Part shown: in pieces, positions 5,868-15,004 of the stretch
Layout of the letters: each line of letters starts with the position of its first letter
Position numbering within the stretch: position 1 is the first letter of the stretch
DNA from: UBA4736 sp002404015
Lineage (GTDB): Bacteria > Chloroflexota > Dormibacteria > Dormibacterales > Dormibacteraceae
Direction of reading: 5' to 3'
NCBI GenBank assembly: GCA_036747295.1
Contig: DAIOCN010000002.1
Location: 1 to 64,000, forward strand
Length of the DNA stretch: 64,000 nt
The notes under the pieces: model-generated
The model's database searches: none
Told to the model about the DNA's origin: nothing
The model's input: only the letters and a program-made list of their open reading frames with translations
Made by a program: the position numbers and the translations under genes

Positions 5868-8800
5868 TTGCGCGAGGTCCACTTGCCCCAGGTCAGCCGT
5901 CGCGACTTCCTGAAGATCGGCGCCGCGACGGCCGGCGGGACCGGCCTCTCCGCCCTCGGCTTCGACCTCGCCGAGGCCACCCAGGTCAAGCTGGGCCTCA
6001 GGATCGCGGGCGCCACCCAGGCCCACTCAATCTGCCCGTACTGTGCCGTCGGCTGCTCGATCCTCACCTACACCGACACCAAGGGCAAGCTGCTGCAGAT
6101 CGAGGGCGATCCCGACAGCCCGGTCAACGAGGGCCGGCTCTGCCCCAAGGGCGCCAGCGCGATGCAGCTCGCCACCTCCGCCCGCCGGGTCGACAGCGTG
6201 CAGCACCGGGCCCCGGGCGCGACAGAGTGGAAGACCATCACCTGGAACGAGGCGCTCGACAAAATCGCCCAGAACATCAAGGACTCCCGCGACCGCACTT
6301 TCGTGCAGCAGGACGCCAACGGCAACACGGTCAACCGCACCGAAGGCATCGCCTTCGCCGGCGGCGCCGCCTTCAGCAGTGAGGAGGGTTACTTCACCAC
6401 CAAGGTGATGCGCAGCCTGGGACTGGTGCACCTGGAGCAACAGGCGCGCGTTTGACACGGCCCGACTGTGGTCAGTTTGGCCGCAAGCTTCGGACGGGGC
6501 GCCATGACGAACCACTGGCGCGACCTGAAGAATGCCGACCTCATCCTGATCAACGGCGCCAACCCGGCGGAGGCGCACCCGGTCGGCTTCCAGTGGTTCC
6601 TCCGGGCCAAGCTGGACCGGGGCGCCAAGATCGTCCACACCGACCCCCGCTTCACGCGCACCTCGGCGGTCGCTGACCAGTACCTTCGGATTCGGACGGG
6701 CACCGACGTCGCCTACTTCGGCGGCCTCATCAACTACGTGCTCTCCAACAACCTGTACCTGAAGGACTACGTCACCCACTACACCAACGCCGCCTTCCTG
6801 GTGAAGGACGGCTTCGCCTTCACGGACGGCCTCTTCTCCGGCTACAACAAGGACGCCCGCTCCTACAACATCACCACCTGGGCGTACGAGAACACCGCTC
6901 CTCCGGCCACGCCAGGCGAGCCCAACGCCTCCCAGGCCCAGGGCCCCGCGACCTCGAGCGCCGGCTTCGCCAACACCGATTACACCCTTCAGCATCCGCG
7001 CAGCGTCTTCCAGCTGATGAAGACGCACTACTCCCGCTACACCCCGGACGTGGTCGAGAACATCAGCGGCATACCCAAGGCCGACTTCCTGAAAGTCGCC
7101 CAGATGGTGGGCGAGATGGGCAAACCGGACAAGGTCATGTCGATCGTCTATGCGGTGGGCCTGACCCACCACACCACGGGCGGCCAACTGATCCGCAGCG
7201 CAGCCTTACTGCAGCTGCTCCTCGGCAACATGGGCATGCCGGGCGGCGGCATGAACGCTGAGCGCGGGCACGCCAACATCCAGGGCAACACTGACCACGC
7301 GATCTCGTGGGAGATCCTGCCCGGCTACATGAAGATCCCGGCTCCGGGGCAGAAGACCCTGGACGCTTTCGTCACCGCGTCGGCGCCGGTCAAGTCGCAC
7401 CCCAACTCCTGGAACTTCTTCGGCCTCAACTACAAGAAGTTCACGGTCAGCCTGCTCAAGGCCTGGTACGGCGACGCGGCCACCAAAGACAACGAGTTCG
7501 CCTTCGACTTCATCCCCAAGCCGGCCAGCAACGCGTCCTGGATCACGATCTTCGACCAGGCCCTGAAGGGCAAGATGGAGGGCGTCCTGCTGTCGGGAAT
7601 GACGGCCACCAGCATCGGGCCCGACTCCAACCAAGTCCTCAAGGCCCTGTCCAACCTCAAGTGGCTGGTGGTGATGGACCCGCTGCCCACGACCAGCTCC
7701 GAGTTCTGGCGCGCGCCCGGCATGGACCCCAAGTCGATCCAGACCGAAGTGTTCATGCTGCCGGCAACGCACTGGATCGAGAAGGACGGCTCCTTCGTGA
7801 ACAGCGGCCGGTGGAGCCAGTGGAAGGACCAGGTTCTCAAGCCCCAGGGCAACGCCCGCCACGACCACTGGATCCTGGCCGAACTCTTCGACCGCGTGAA
7901 AAAGCTCTACCAGGCCAAGGGCGGCAAGTTCCCAGACCCGATCAACGCGATGACGCTGAACTACAAGGACCCGACGAAGCCGGAGCTGGACGAGATCGCC
8001 AAGGAGATCAACGGCAAGGACCTGAAAACGGGCTCCCAGATGACGACCTTCGCCAACCTCAAGGACGACGGCACCACCATGGCCGGCAACTGGATCTACA
8101 CCGGGAGCTACACGGACGCCGGCAACCTCGCCAAGCGCCGGGACGGCGTCCAGGACGTCCAGAAGAACGACCCCACCGGGCTGGGCTTCTTCCCCAACTG
8201 GGCCTGGTCGTGGCCGCTCAACCGGCGCATCCTCTACAACCGGGCCTCGGCTGACCTGGACGGCAAACCCTGGGACCCCAGCCGGCCCGGGATCCAGTGG
8301 GACGGCGCCAAGTGGACCGGCGACGTGCCTGACTACCCGCCGACGATGAACCCCAAGGACCCGGCCGCTTGGCTTCCGTTCATCATGAACGGCGAGGGGA
8401 CGGGCCGGCTCTTCGCCAACTCGATGCTGGACGGGCCCTTCCCGGAGCACTACGAGCCGGTCGAGTCGCCGATCGTGAACCCGCTCCACGCCGATCCGTC
8501 CAGCTCGCCGGTGGCCTTCCTCTACGACCAGGCGGCCGGCCGGCCGAGCCGTTTCGGGACGGTCAAGGACTACCCGTACGTCGCAACCAGCTACCGGCTG
8601 ACAGAACACGAGCACTACGTCACCCAGCACGTCCCGCTGCTGGTCGGGCTCCAGCCCGAGGCTTTCGTGGAGATCCCATACGAGCTGGGCCAGAAGCTGG
8701 GCATCAAGAGCGGCGACCGGGTGCGAGTCCGCTCAGCGCGAGGCAAGATCGAAGTGCTCGCCCTGGTCACCAAGCGCCTGGGGCCGGTCACGGTCGGTGG

Positions 8801-8960
8801 CAAGAAGGTCTATCAAGTCGGCATCCCGATCCACTGGGGCTTTGTCGGCATCAACAAGGGCGACCACTGGCTGGCGAATGCGCTGACGCCCTTCGTGGGT
8901 GACGCCAACTCGAGGACCCCGGAGTTCAAGTCCTTCCTCGTAAACCTGGACCGTATGTAA
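5868..8960 (+). CDS. fdhA: Selenocysteine-containing formate dehydrogenase, catalytic subunit (Tat-exported)
   Basis: The protein has about 1030 residues when the in-frame TGA at 6453-6455 is read as selenocysteine (residue 196). Both halves are in the same frame and form one FDH-N/FDH-O type polypeptide. It begins with a twin-arginine signal (SRRDFLKIG), then the [4Fe-4S] site CPYCAVGC with a fourth Cys in GRLCPKG, then QARV-Sec-HGPTV, the site where Sec binds Mo or W. Molybdopterin-binding blocks follow (SFGRGAMTNHW, NGANPAEAHP, DPRFTRTSAVAD). It oxidises formate to CO2 outside the cytoplasm and passes electrons to the iron-sulfur and NrfD subunits encoded downstream. TTG 5868 is chosen because it keeps the complete Tat signal. 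The next gene (fdhE) starts immediately after the stop. Confidence 0.93.
6453..6482 (+). promoter_or_regulatory. UGA selenocysteine codon and SECIS-like hairpin
   Basis: TGA at 6453-6455 is followed by GGCC (6459-6462) pairing with GGCC (6479-6482), an internal CG/TT mismatch, ACTG (6465-6468) pairing with CAGT (6473-6476), and a four-base apical loop TGGT containing the GG expected for SelB binding. The loop is about 13 nt after the UGA, close to the spacing in E. coli fdnG and fdhF. Pairings were done by eye. Confidence 0.7.
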
Positions 8961-9755
8961 GTGGACCAGCTCGCCACTCTGCAAGAGCCCTGGACCGACC
9001 GCCGCCGGCGAACCGCCGAGCTGCGCGAGCAATACGGTTTCGCGGGCCAGGTGCTGAGGCTGTACAGCGCCCTGCTGGACGTGCAGCAGGACGCCTTCAC
9101 GGCCGCCCGTGCCAACCCACCCAGCCCAGAAGCCATGATCGGGTTCGTCACGGGGCGAGTGCTGCCCAAGGTCGTCGACGCCACCATCGCCGCCGGTCCC
9201 GAGAAGCTCTCGACCGCGGTCGTCGGCCGCTTCCACAGCGCGGACCTTGAGGACCTGGTGGGGCGCTGGCTGCGCTCGGAGGAGCAGTCGCTGGTCGACC
9301 GTTACCTGGCTCGGGCTTCCACCCAACCGGTGCTGGAGGCGGGTGGCGAACAGCTCGGACTCGACTGCGCCGGCCCCCGCGACAAGCGCCACTGCCCGTC
9401 GTGCGGCGGCCTGCCTCAGCTCGCCTACAACGCGCTCTCCGGCGAGCCCCTGGTCACCGGGCCCCGCTACCTGGTCTGCTCCCGCTGCCAGCGCAGCTGG
9501 CAGTATCCCCGCCTGGTCTGCGCCGGGTGCGGCGAGGACTCCGCCCCGCAGCTGATCACGTACGCGGAGTCAGAGGTACTGCCCCACCTGACCGTCGAGG
9601 GCTGCCAGTCCTGCAGCCGGTACCTGATCTCGGTCGATCTGCGCAAGCAGCTCCTCGCCGTGCCGGCGGTCGACGAGCTGGCGGCCCTGCCGCTCGACCT
9701 GCACGCCAAAGAGCTCGGCCTCCGCAAGGTCGTGCCCAACCTGATGGGGTTCTGA
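8961..9755 (+). CDS. fdhE: Formate dehydrogenase accessory protein FdhE
   Basis: The 264-residue cytoplasmic protein starts at GTG directly after the fdhA stop. Its C-terminal half carries rubredoxin-like Cys pairs (CPSCGG, CSRCQRSW, CAGCGED, CQSCSRY), the signature of FdhE. FdhE interacts with the catalytic subunit of Tat-exported formate dehydrogenases and acts as a maturation or quality-control factor before export. The N-terminal helical half (about residues 1-130) is divergent, as usual. The position between the catalytic and iron-sulfur subunit genes fits a dedicated chaperone. Confidence 0.85.
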   Translation: MDQLATLQEPWTDRRRRTAELREQYGFAGQVLRLYSALLDVQQDAFTAARANPPSPEAMIGFVTGRVLPKVVDATIAAGPEKLSTAVVGRFHSADLEDLVGRWLRSEEQSLVDRYLARASTQPVLEAGGEQLGLDCAGPRDKRHCPSCGGLPQLAYNALSGEPLVTGPRYLVCSRCQRSWQYPRLVCAGCGEDSAPQLITYAESEVLPHLTVEGCQSCSRYLISVDLRKQLLAVPAVDELAALPLDLHAKELGLRKVVPNLMGF

Positions 9756-9756
9756 C

Positions 9757-10575
9757 ATGGCATCAGCCAAGGGCTTCTTCACCGACACCAGCGTCTGCAT
9801 CGGCTGCAAGGCCTGCGAGGTCGCCTGCAAGGAGTGGAACGGCCTGCAGGGCAACCCGCCCAAGTTCCTGGCGGACAGCTTCGACAACACCGGCCAACTC
9901 GACGCGGAGAACTGGCGGCACGTCAAGTTCATCGAGCACGTTCCGGACGCCGCGACCGCGGTCGGCAATGGCCAGGCCTGGCTGATGATGTCGGACGTCT
10001 GCAAGCACTGCCAGCATGCCTCCTGCATGGAGGTCTGCCCGACGGACGCCATCGTGCGGACCGAGTTCGACACAGTCTTCATCCAGCAGGCCGTCTGCAA
10101 CGGATGCCGGAACTGCATCTCCGCGTGCCCATATGCCGTGATCGGCTTCAACTCCCAGACGGGGACCGTGCACAAGTGCACGCTGTGTTACGACCGCCTC
10201 CAGAACGACATGACGCCGGCCTGCGCCAAGGTTTGTCCCACCCAGTCGATCCAGTTCGGCAACCTGGTCGACCTGCAGGCGGCGGCCGACAAGCGGCTCA
10301 CCACTCTGCACAGCGCCGGGGTGGCGAGCGCGCAGCTCTATGGTCGCGACGACAAGGTCTACGGCGGGCTGAACTCGTTCTTCTTGCTGATGGACAAGCC
10401 CGAGGTCTACGGCCTGCCCAACGCCGACAACGCCAAGCTGCCCAGCCGGAACAACCTGCCCGGCTATCTCGGCGCGCTGGTGGCGGGAGTACTGGCGTTG
10501 GTCGGCGGCCTGGTGGCCTTGCGCCGCCGGGGTGAGGCCGGCCCGGTCGCCGCAGACGAGGCGGAACGCTCGTGA
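9757..10575 (+). CDS. fdhB: Formate dehydrogenase iron-sulfur subunit
   Basis: The 272-residue protein contains four ferredoxin-type clusters: CIGCKACEVACKEWN, CKHCQHASCMEVCP, CNGCRNCISACPYAV and CTLCYDRLQNDMTPACAKVCP. A C-terminal membrane anchor (LGALVAGVLALVGGLVAL) is followed by basic residues. This is the FdnH/HybA-type electron-transfer subunit, which moves electrons from the Mo/W site to the membrane subunit. It has no Tat signal of its own, so it is probably carried out with the catalytic subunit. Its ATG is 1 nt after the fdhE stop, and its stop overlaps the GTG of the NrfD gene (GTGA). Confidence 0.92.
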   Translation: MASAKGFFTDTSVCIGCKACEVACKEWNGLQGNPPKFLADSFDNTGQLDAENWRHVKFIEHVPDAATAVGNGQAWLMMSDVCKHCQHASCMEVCPTDAIVRTEFDTVFIQQAVCNGCRNCISACPYAVIGFNSQTGTVHKCTLCYDRLQNDMTPACAKVCPTQSIQFGNLVDLQAAADKRLTTLHSAGVASAQLYGRDDKVYGGLNSFFLLMDKPEVYGLPNADNAKLPSRNNLPGYLGALVAGVLALVGGLVALRRRGEAGPVAADEAERS

Positions 10576-11519
10576 TCCTGGCTGAGCACTTCACCGCCCC
10601 CCCCGAGTGGCGCTGGTACATCCTCGTCTACTTCGTCCTGGCCGGGCTCGCGGGCGGCTGCTTCGTCCTGGCCACGCTCTTCCGATTCACCGGGTACGCG
10701 CGTGACGAAGAGGCCTCCCGCCTGGGCTTCTACCTGTCCTTTCCCCTTCTCGTGGCCTGCCCGATCGTGCTTACGGCCGACCTGGGCCAACCGCTGCGCT
10801 TCTGGCACATGGTGTTCGACACCGGCGCCGCGGGCCCTGGCCTCAACTTCCGGTACTGGTCGCCGATGTCGCTCGGGGTGTGGGTGCTGGCCATCTTCGC
10901 GATCTTTTCGCTGCTCGCATTCCTGCACGTGCTGGCCTCCGACGGACGATTCCGGAACCCGCTGACGCGGATGCTGATCGCCGCCCACTCGACCGTCCTG
11001 GGCAAGGCGTTCGACGTCGTGGGTTCGGTCGTCGCCCTTTTCTTCGTGTCTTACACGGGCGTCCTGCTCAGCGTCTCCAACCAGCCGGTCTGGAGCGACA
11101 GCTTCGCGATCGGCGGCCTCTTCCTGGCCTCCGGCCTGACGGGAGCCGCCGCGCTACTCGGGCTGGCCACTCGCTGGCGACCCGCCGCCGCCGAGGCCGG
11201 TTTGCGCCTGTCGCGGGCGGACGGCTACTTCGCCGCTCTCGAGCTGGCCTTCATCCTGGTCTTCTGGGTGACGTTGGCGCTGGCCGGCACACTCGGCCTG
11301 GCGTTCGGCTCGTTCTACTCCCTGCTCTGGCTCCTTGCCATCCTGGGCGTGCTGCCGCCTCTGGCTGGAATGGTCGGCCGCGACGTTCGGGTGGCGCCCG
11401 GCGGCGGTTCGGCGGGCGCGGCCCACGCGCTCACAGCTTCCACCACCGTCGGGGCGGTCGCCGTCCTGGTCGGCAGCGTCGCGCTGCGGGCGGCGGTGAT
11501 CTGGAGCGCGCAAGGCTAG
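10572..11519 (+). CDS. NrfD/PsrC-type membrane subunit
   Basis: The 315-residue integral membrane protein has about eight helices, beginning WRWYILVYFVLAGLAGGCFVLATLFR, the family's first helix. GTG 10572 overlaps the fdhB stop. NrfD/PsrC subunits take electrons from a ferredoxin-type partner and reduce quinone without heme. Here it replaces the cytochrome b subunit FdnI, making this a hybrid FDH-N catalytic/NrfD complex. It is the last gene of the operon and ends about 30 bp from the convergent thioredoxin gene. Confidence 0.85.
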   Translation: MILAEHFTAPPEWRWYILVYFVLAGLAGGCFVLATLFRFTGYARDEEASRLGFYLSFPLLVACPIVLTADLGQPLRFWHMVFDTGAAGPGLNFRYWSPMSLGVWVLAIFAIFSLLAFLHVLASDGRFRNPLTRMLIAAHSTVLGKAFDVVGSVVALFFVSYTGVLLSVSNQPVWSDSFAIGGLFLASGLTGAAALLGLATRWRPAAAEAGLRLSRADGYFAALELAFILVFWVTLALAGTLGLAFGSFYSLLWLLAILGVLPPLAGMVGRDVRVAPGGGSAGAAHALTASTTVGAVAVLVGSVALRAAVIWSAQG

Positions 11520-11550
11520 GCGGCCGGACCTCAGACGTCCGAGCGGACTG

Positions 11551-11883
11551 CTAGAGAAGCGACTCCAGCTTCTTCGTTAGGTCGCCTTTCAGGTTCGACC
11601 GGTAACCGATCGTGCGGTCGGCGGCCTGGCCATCCTTGAAGATGATCAGCGTCGGGATGCTCATGATCCCGAACCTCTGGGGAACGCCGGGGTTGGCGTC
11701 GATGTCCATCTTCAGGAACCGGACCTTGCCTCCCATCTCGGTGGCGATCTCCTCGACCACGGGCGCGATCATCCGGCAGGGCGCGCACCACGACGCCCAG
11801 AAGTCGACCAGGACGGGAGTGTCGGCCTGCAGCACCTGGCTCTCGAAATCGCTGTCGCTGACGGCCGTGACGGTCTCCGACAT
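11551..11883 (-). CDS. trxA: Thioredoxin
   Basis: The 110-residue single-domain thioredoxin has the active site WASWCAPCRMIAP, the cis-Pro region SIPTLIIFKDG and the usual length. It reduces disulfides in the cytoplasm. The start is ATG 11883. It lies 4 nt downstream of the FmdB-like gene on the same strand, so the two are probably co-transcribed, and is convergent with the formate dehydrogenase operon. Confidence 0.95.
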   Translation of the reverse strand: MSETVTAVSDSDFESQVLQADTPVLVDFWASWCAPCRMIAPVVEEIATEMGGKVRFLKMDIDANPGVPQRFGIMSIPTLIIFKDGQAADRTIGYRSNLKGDLTKKLESLL

Positions 11884-11887
11884 CTGG

Positions 11888-12286
11888 CTACTCCTTGGAG
11901 GTTTCGGACTTGGTTGACTTCTGGTCGGACGAGCCCTTGTCGGACAAGCCTTTCTCGGACGAGCCCTTCTCGGACGAGCCCTTCTCGGACGAGCCCTTCT
12001 CGGACGAGCCCTTCTCCGACGAGCTCTGGTCGGACGAACTCTTGTCCGACGAACTCTTGTCCGATCCCTCAGAGGAGGACTTCGACTCGCCGGATCCGTT
12101 GCTGGACGACTTCTTGTAGTCGGTGCTGTAAAAGCCGCTGCCCTTGAACGACACGCCGACGGGGTACATCATCTTCCGCAGCGGGCCCACGCAGTCGGGG
12201 CAGGTGCGCAGTGGTGCGTCCGACATGCTCTGGAAGACTTCCAGCTCGTGGCCGCACTGTTGACACTTGTATCCGTACGTCGGCAT
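11888..12286 (-). CDS. FmdB-type zinc ribbon protein with Ser/Lys/Glu repeat tail
   Basis: From ATG 12286 the 132-residue protein starts MPTYGYKCQQCGHELEVFQ and has a second Cys pair CPDC, the FmdB/regulatory zinc-ribbon pattern. The longer frame to 12322 adds 12 residues not seen in the family. After about residue 62 it becomes a low-complexity tail of SSDKS and SSEKG pentads, encoded by a 15-bp tandem repeat. FmdB proteins often sit near formamidase, nitrile or C1 genes; their role is unclear. Neighbours are trxA downstream and a DUF1015 gene upstream. Confidence 0.8.
   Translation of the reverse strand: MPTYGYKCQQCGHELEVFQSMSDAPLRTCPDCVGPLRKMMYPVGVSFKGSGFYSTDYKKSSSNGSGESKSSSEGSDKSSSDKSSSDQSSSEKGSSEKGSSEKGSSEKGSSEKGLSDKGSSDQKSTKSETSKE
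11935..12065. repeat. 15-bp tandem repeat coding for SSEKG/SSDKS
   Basis: Units of the type CGGACGAGCCCTTCT recur about nine times with small changes inside the FmdB-like gene. Four central units are nearly identical and the edges more diverged, as expected for recent slippage expansion. The repeat keeps the reading frame. Confidence 0.8.
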
Positions 12287-12299
12287 GGCTCTTTGTGAA

Positions 12300-13418
12300 C
12301 TATAAGTTCCGGCCGGCGTCAAGCCGGTGGAACAGCATCCCCGAGGGCGCCTTGGGGAAGAAGTACGTGGTCTTCTGTGGCATGGTTTTACCCTCCCTGG
12401 CGACCTTCAAAACGGCGCCCAGGTCCGGCTTGTCGAGAAAGAAAGCGGCTACGCCGCGGCCTTGGTCCACCCAGCGCACCGCCTCCTCGGCGTCGCGCGT
12501 GTACTCCAGGAAGTCTTCGGGGTTGCGCTTCCCGAGGATGTTGTCGATGACCTGGCGGTGCAGCTCGGCGACCGCCACCTCGCCCTCCAGGGGCAGCGCC
12601 TGGTAGCGGCCGTCCCGGTAGGCTCCGGCCGCGACCCGGCCCCGGATGGCGTCCAGCGTCTCGGCCAGGGAGCCCTTGTCATCGCCTCCGACCACCGCCA
12701 CACCCGCCTTGAGCAGGCGGTGGGTGGGCAGCACGACCAGGCCGGGGTCGGCTAGGTCCGTCAGGAGCGCCAGGGTGAAGCGGGCGGCGGCGTCAGGGCC
12801 TCCGCCCGCTCCCTGCGAGTAGGCGAGGGTGGTCTCGTAGCGGTGGTGGCCGTCGGCAATCAGCACCGGCTGGTCTTTGAAGGCGTCGCTCACCTGGCGC
12901 TGCCAGGCCGGGTCGGTCACGCGGCGCAGCGTGTGGCGCTCGCCCTGGTAGTCGAACTCAAGCGCCTGCGCGACCGGCGGTTCGTCCAGCTTCACGCCCT
13001 CGTAGAGGAACCAGAGTGGCTCCAGGCTGGTGCGAGTAGACCGCAGCAGGGCCAGCCGGTCCTCTTTGGGCCCGCGGTGTGTGCGCTCGTGGGGCAGCAC
13101 GACCCGGTCCTCGTAGGGCTGCAGTCTGAGCGCGGCGACCACGTCCCGTCGGCGCCGGCCGTCGAAATCGGTCTCGTGGAGATACATGGCCGGCTCGGGC
13201 TCCTCCACCAGTACCCCCGCGGCCAGCCACTCCTCGAGAAGGCGTGCCGCGCCCTGGTAGTCGTCACCCGGCCTGGTCAGGCGCACCACGTTGTGCGGAG
13301 AGTGCCGGCCCCACTCGGCCACCTGCTCGGTCGTCAGGATGTCGTACGGGGGGGCCACAAGCTCGGCCAGGTCGGGCGCGGCATATCGCAAGGCGCGAAA
13401 GCCGCGCACGTCAGCCAT
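12300..13418 (-). CDS. DUF1015 family protein
   Basis: The 372-residue protein is read from ATG 13418 (MADVRGFRALRYAAPDLAELVAPPYDILT), which overlaps the serA stop by 8 nt. It carries the family's APPYD start, PHERTHRGPKEDRL and ADGHHRYETTLAY motifs. DUF1015 is widespread and often linked to serA; a kinase or transcription-related role has been suggested but its reaction is not established to my knowledge. The 28 extra residues of the longest frame lie inside serA and are discarded. Confidence 0.85.
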   Translation of the reverse strand: MADVRGFRALRYAAPDLAELVAPPYDILTTEQVAEWGRHSPHNVVRLTRPGDDYQGAARLLEEWLAAGVLVEEPEPAMYLHETDFDGRRRRDVVAALRLQPYEDRVVLPHERTHRGPKEDRLALLRSTRTSLEPLWFLYEGVKLDEPPVAQALEFDYQGERHTLRRVTDPAWQRQVSDAFKDQPVLIADGHHRYETTLAYSQGAGGGPDAAARFTLALLTDLADPGLVVLPTHRLLKAGVAVVGGDDKGSLAETLDAIRGRVAAGAYRDGRYQALPLEGEVAVAELHRQVIDNILGKRNPEDFLEYTRDAEEAVRWVDQGRGVAAFFLDKPDLGAVLKVAREGKTMPQKTTYFFPKAPSGMLFHRLDAGRNL

Positions 13419-14991
13419 CGGACTTGAGCTCCACGTAGCGGAGGTCGGACATCCCCGGGACCTGGCGCAGCTGGTCCAGCACCGGCTGCCCCACCGCGTC
13501 ATCCACCGCCAGGATCATCATCGCCTCGCCGCGGGGCGCGTCGCGGCCCACCTGCATGGAGGCGATGTTGATGTCGTTCTCGCCCAGGATGGTGCCGAAG
13601 CGCCCAACCACGCCCGGCCGGTCGGAGTGCCGGCTGACCAAGAAGCGGCCGTCCGGGACCAGGTCCACCCGAAAGCCGCCGATCTGCGTCACGCGCGGCT
13701 CCCCCAGCAAGACAGTGCCGGCCAGCTCCCAGCCGTCAATCCGGAGCGTCACGACGCTGGGATAGCCAGCGGACTGAGGCGTCCGCCGCTCCACCAGGCG
13801 GAGGCCCCGCCCGGCCGCCACCAGGCGGGCGTTGACGGAGTTGATTCGGTCCTCCGTGAACGGTGCCAGCAGGCCCCGGATGGCGGCCGCGGTCAGGAGG
13901 TTGCCGTCGTGCTCGGCCACCTCGCCCGCATACTCGAGCTCGAGGCCTGAGACCCGGCCGCCGCGCAGCTGAAGGTGCAGCGAGGCCAGGCGCTCGGTCA
14001 GCTCCGCGAACGGCCGTAGGAAGGCCATCTCCTCGGGGGGCAGGGCGGGCGCGTTCACGGCGTAACGGGGCAGCTCCCCGTTCAGGACCGCGATCACCTC
14101 CTCTGCCACATCGAAGGCGACCGATGTCTGCGACTCGACCGTGGAGGCGGCGATGTGGGGCGTGGCGATGAAGTTGGGCAGCTCGAGGAGCGGGCTCTGG
14201 CCGAGCGGCTCCTCCGCGAAGACGTCCGAGGCGGCCGCGGCCAGGCCCCCATCCCTGAGGGCGGCGTGGAGCGCAGCCTCGTCCACGATGCCGCCGCGGG
14301 CGGCGTTGACCAGGCGGGCTGTGGGCTTGGCCAGCTTCAGCTGGGCGCCCCCGATCAGGTTGCGCGTGGCCTCGACCAGGGGCGCGTGCACCGAGATGAA
14401 GTCGGCCCGCCGGAGCAGGTCGTCCAGGCTGACCAGCTCGACGTTGAACTGCTCCGCCCGCTCGGGTGGGACGGCGGGGTCGAAGGCGATGACGTCCATC
14501 TCCAGCCCCTGGGCGCGCTTGGCGACCTCCGAACCGATGTTGCCGAGACCCACGATGCCGAGGGTCTTGCCGCGAATCTCGACCCCCACGTACCTGGAGC
14601 GCTGCCACTCGCCGCGGTGGACGGAGGCGTCCGCCTGCGGGATGTTGCGGGCAACGGCGAACAGTAGGCCGATCGAGTGCTCGGCCGCCGCGATGATGTT
14701 GCCTCGCGGGGCGTTGACGACCAGGATGCCCCGGCGGGTGGCCGCCTGGACGTCGATGTTGTCCACCCCGACCCCGGCCCGGCCGACGACCCGCAGCCGG
14801 CGGCCGGCGTCGATCACGGCGGCCGTGACCTGGGTCTCGCTGCGCACAACCAGCGCGTCGAAATCGGGGATGGCTGCGACCAGGTCGGCCTCCGGCTGCT
14901 TGGTCCTGACCTCGACCTCGGCGACCTGGCGTAGGCGTGCCAGACCGTCCTCGGCAAGAGGGTCGGCGACCAGGATGCGGGGACGCGTCAA
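13411..14991 (-). CDS. serA: D-3-phosphoglycerate dehydrogenase
   Basis: The 526-residue protein is the usual length of long-form SerA. It starts at TTG 14991 (LTRPRILVADPLAEDGL), 13 nt after the aminotransferase stop. It has the NAD-binding GLGNIGSEVAKRA, the catalytic Arg in NAARGGIVDE and the Glu/His pair ending in TPHIAAST. An intervening allosteric domain and a C-terminal ACT domain (FLVSRHSDRPGVVGRFG) follow, where serine normally binds. It oxidises 3-phosphoglycerate, the first step of serine synthesis. It is in an operon with the class V aminotransferase and DUF1015. Confidence 0.95.
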   Translation of the reverse strand: MTRPRILVADPLAEDGLARLRQVAEVEVRTKQPEADLVAAIPDFDALVVRSETQVTAAVIDAGRRLRVVGRAGVGVDNIDVQAATRRGILVVNAPRGNIIAAAEHSIGLLFAVARNIPQADASVHRGEWQRSRYVGVEIRGKTLGIVGLGNIGSEVAKRAQGLEMDVIAFDPAVPPERAEQFNVELVSLDDLLRRADFISVHAPLVEATRNLIGGAQLKLAKPTARLVNAARGGIVDEAALHAALRDGGLAAAASDVFAEEPLGQSPLLELPNFIATPHIAASTVESQTSVAFDVAEEVIAVLNGELPRYAVNAPALPPEEMAFLRPFAELTERLASLHLQLRGGRVSGLELEYAGEVAEHDGNLLTAAAIRGLLAPFTEDRINSVNARLVAAGRGLRLVERRTPQSAGYPSVVTLRIDGWELAGTVLLGEPRVTQIGGFRVDLVPDGRFLVSRHSDRPGVVGRFGTILGENDINIASMQVGRDAPRGEAMMILAVDDAVGQPVLDQLRQVPGMSDLRYVELKSDG

Positions 14992-15004
14992 GCGGCCGAG
15001 CGCC

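Noticed and set aside
6027..8630. Long minus-strand ORFs (386 and 474 residues)
   Set aside because: Antisense to fdhA, which has clear family motifs throughout; Val/Gly/Arg-rich shadow composition.
11935..12065. CRISPR-like repetitive block
   Set aside because: 15-bp in-frame tandem units without spacers; a coding repeat in the FmdB-like gene.
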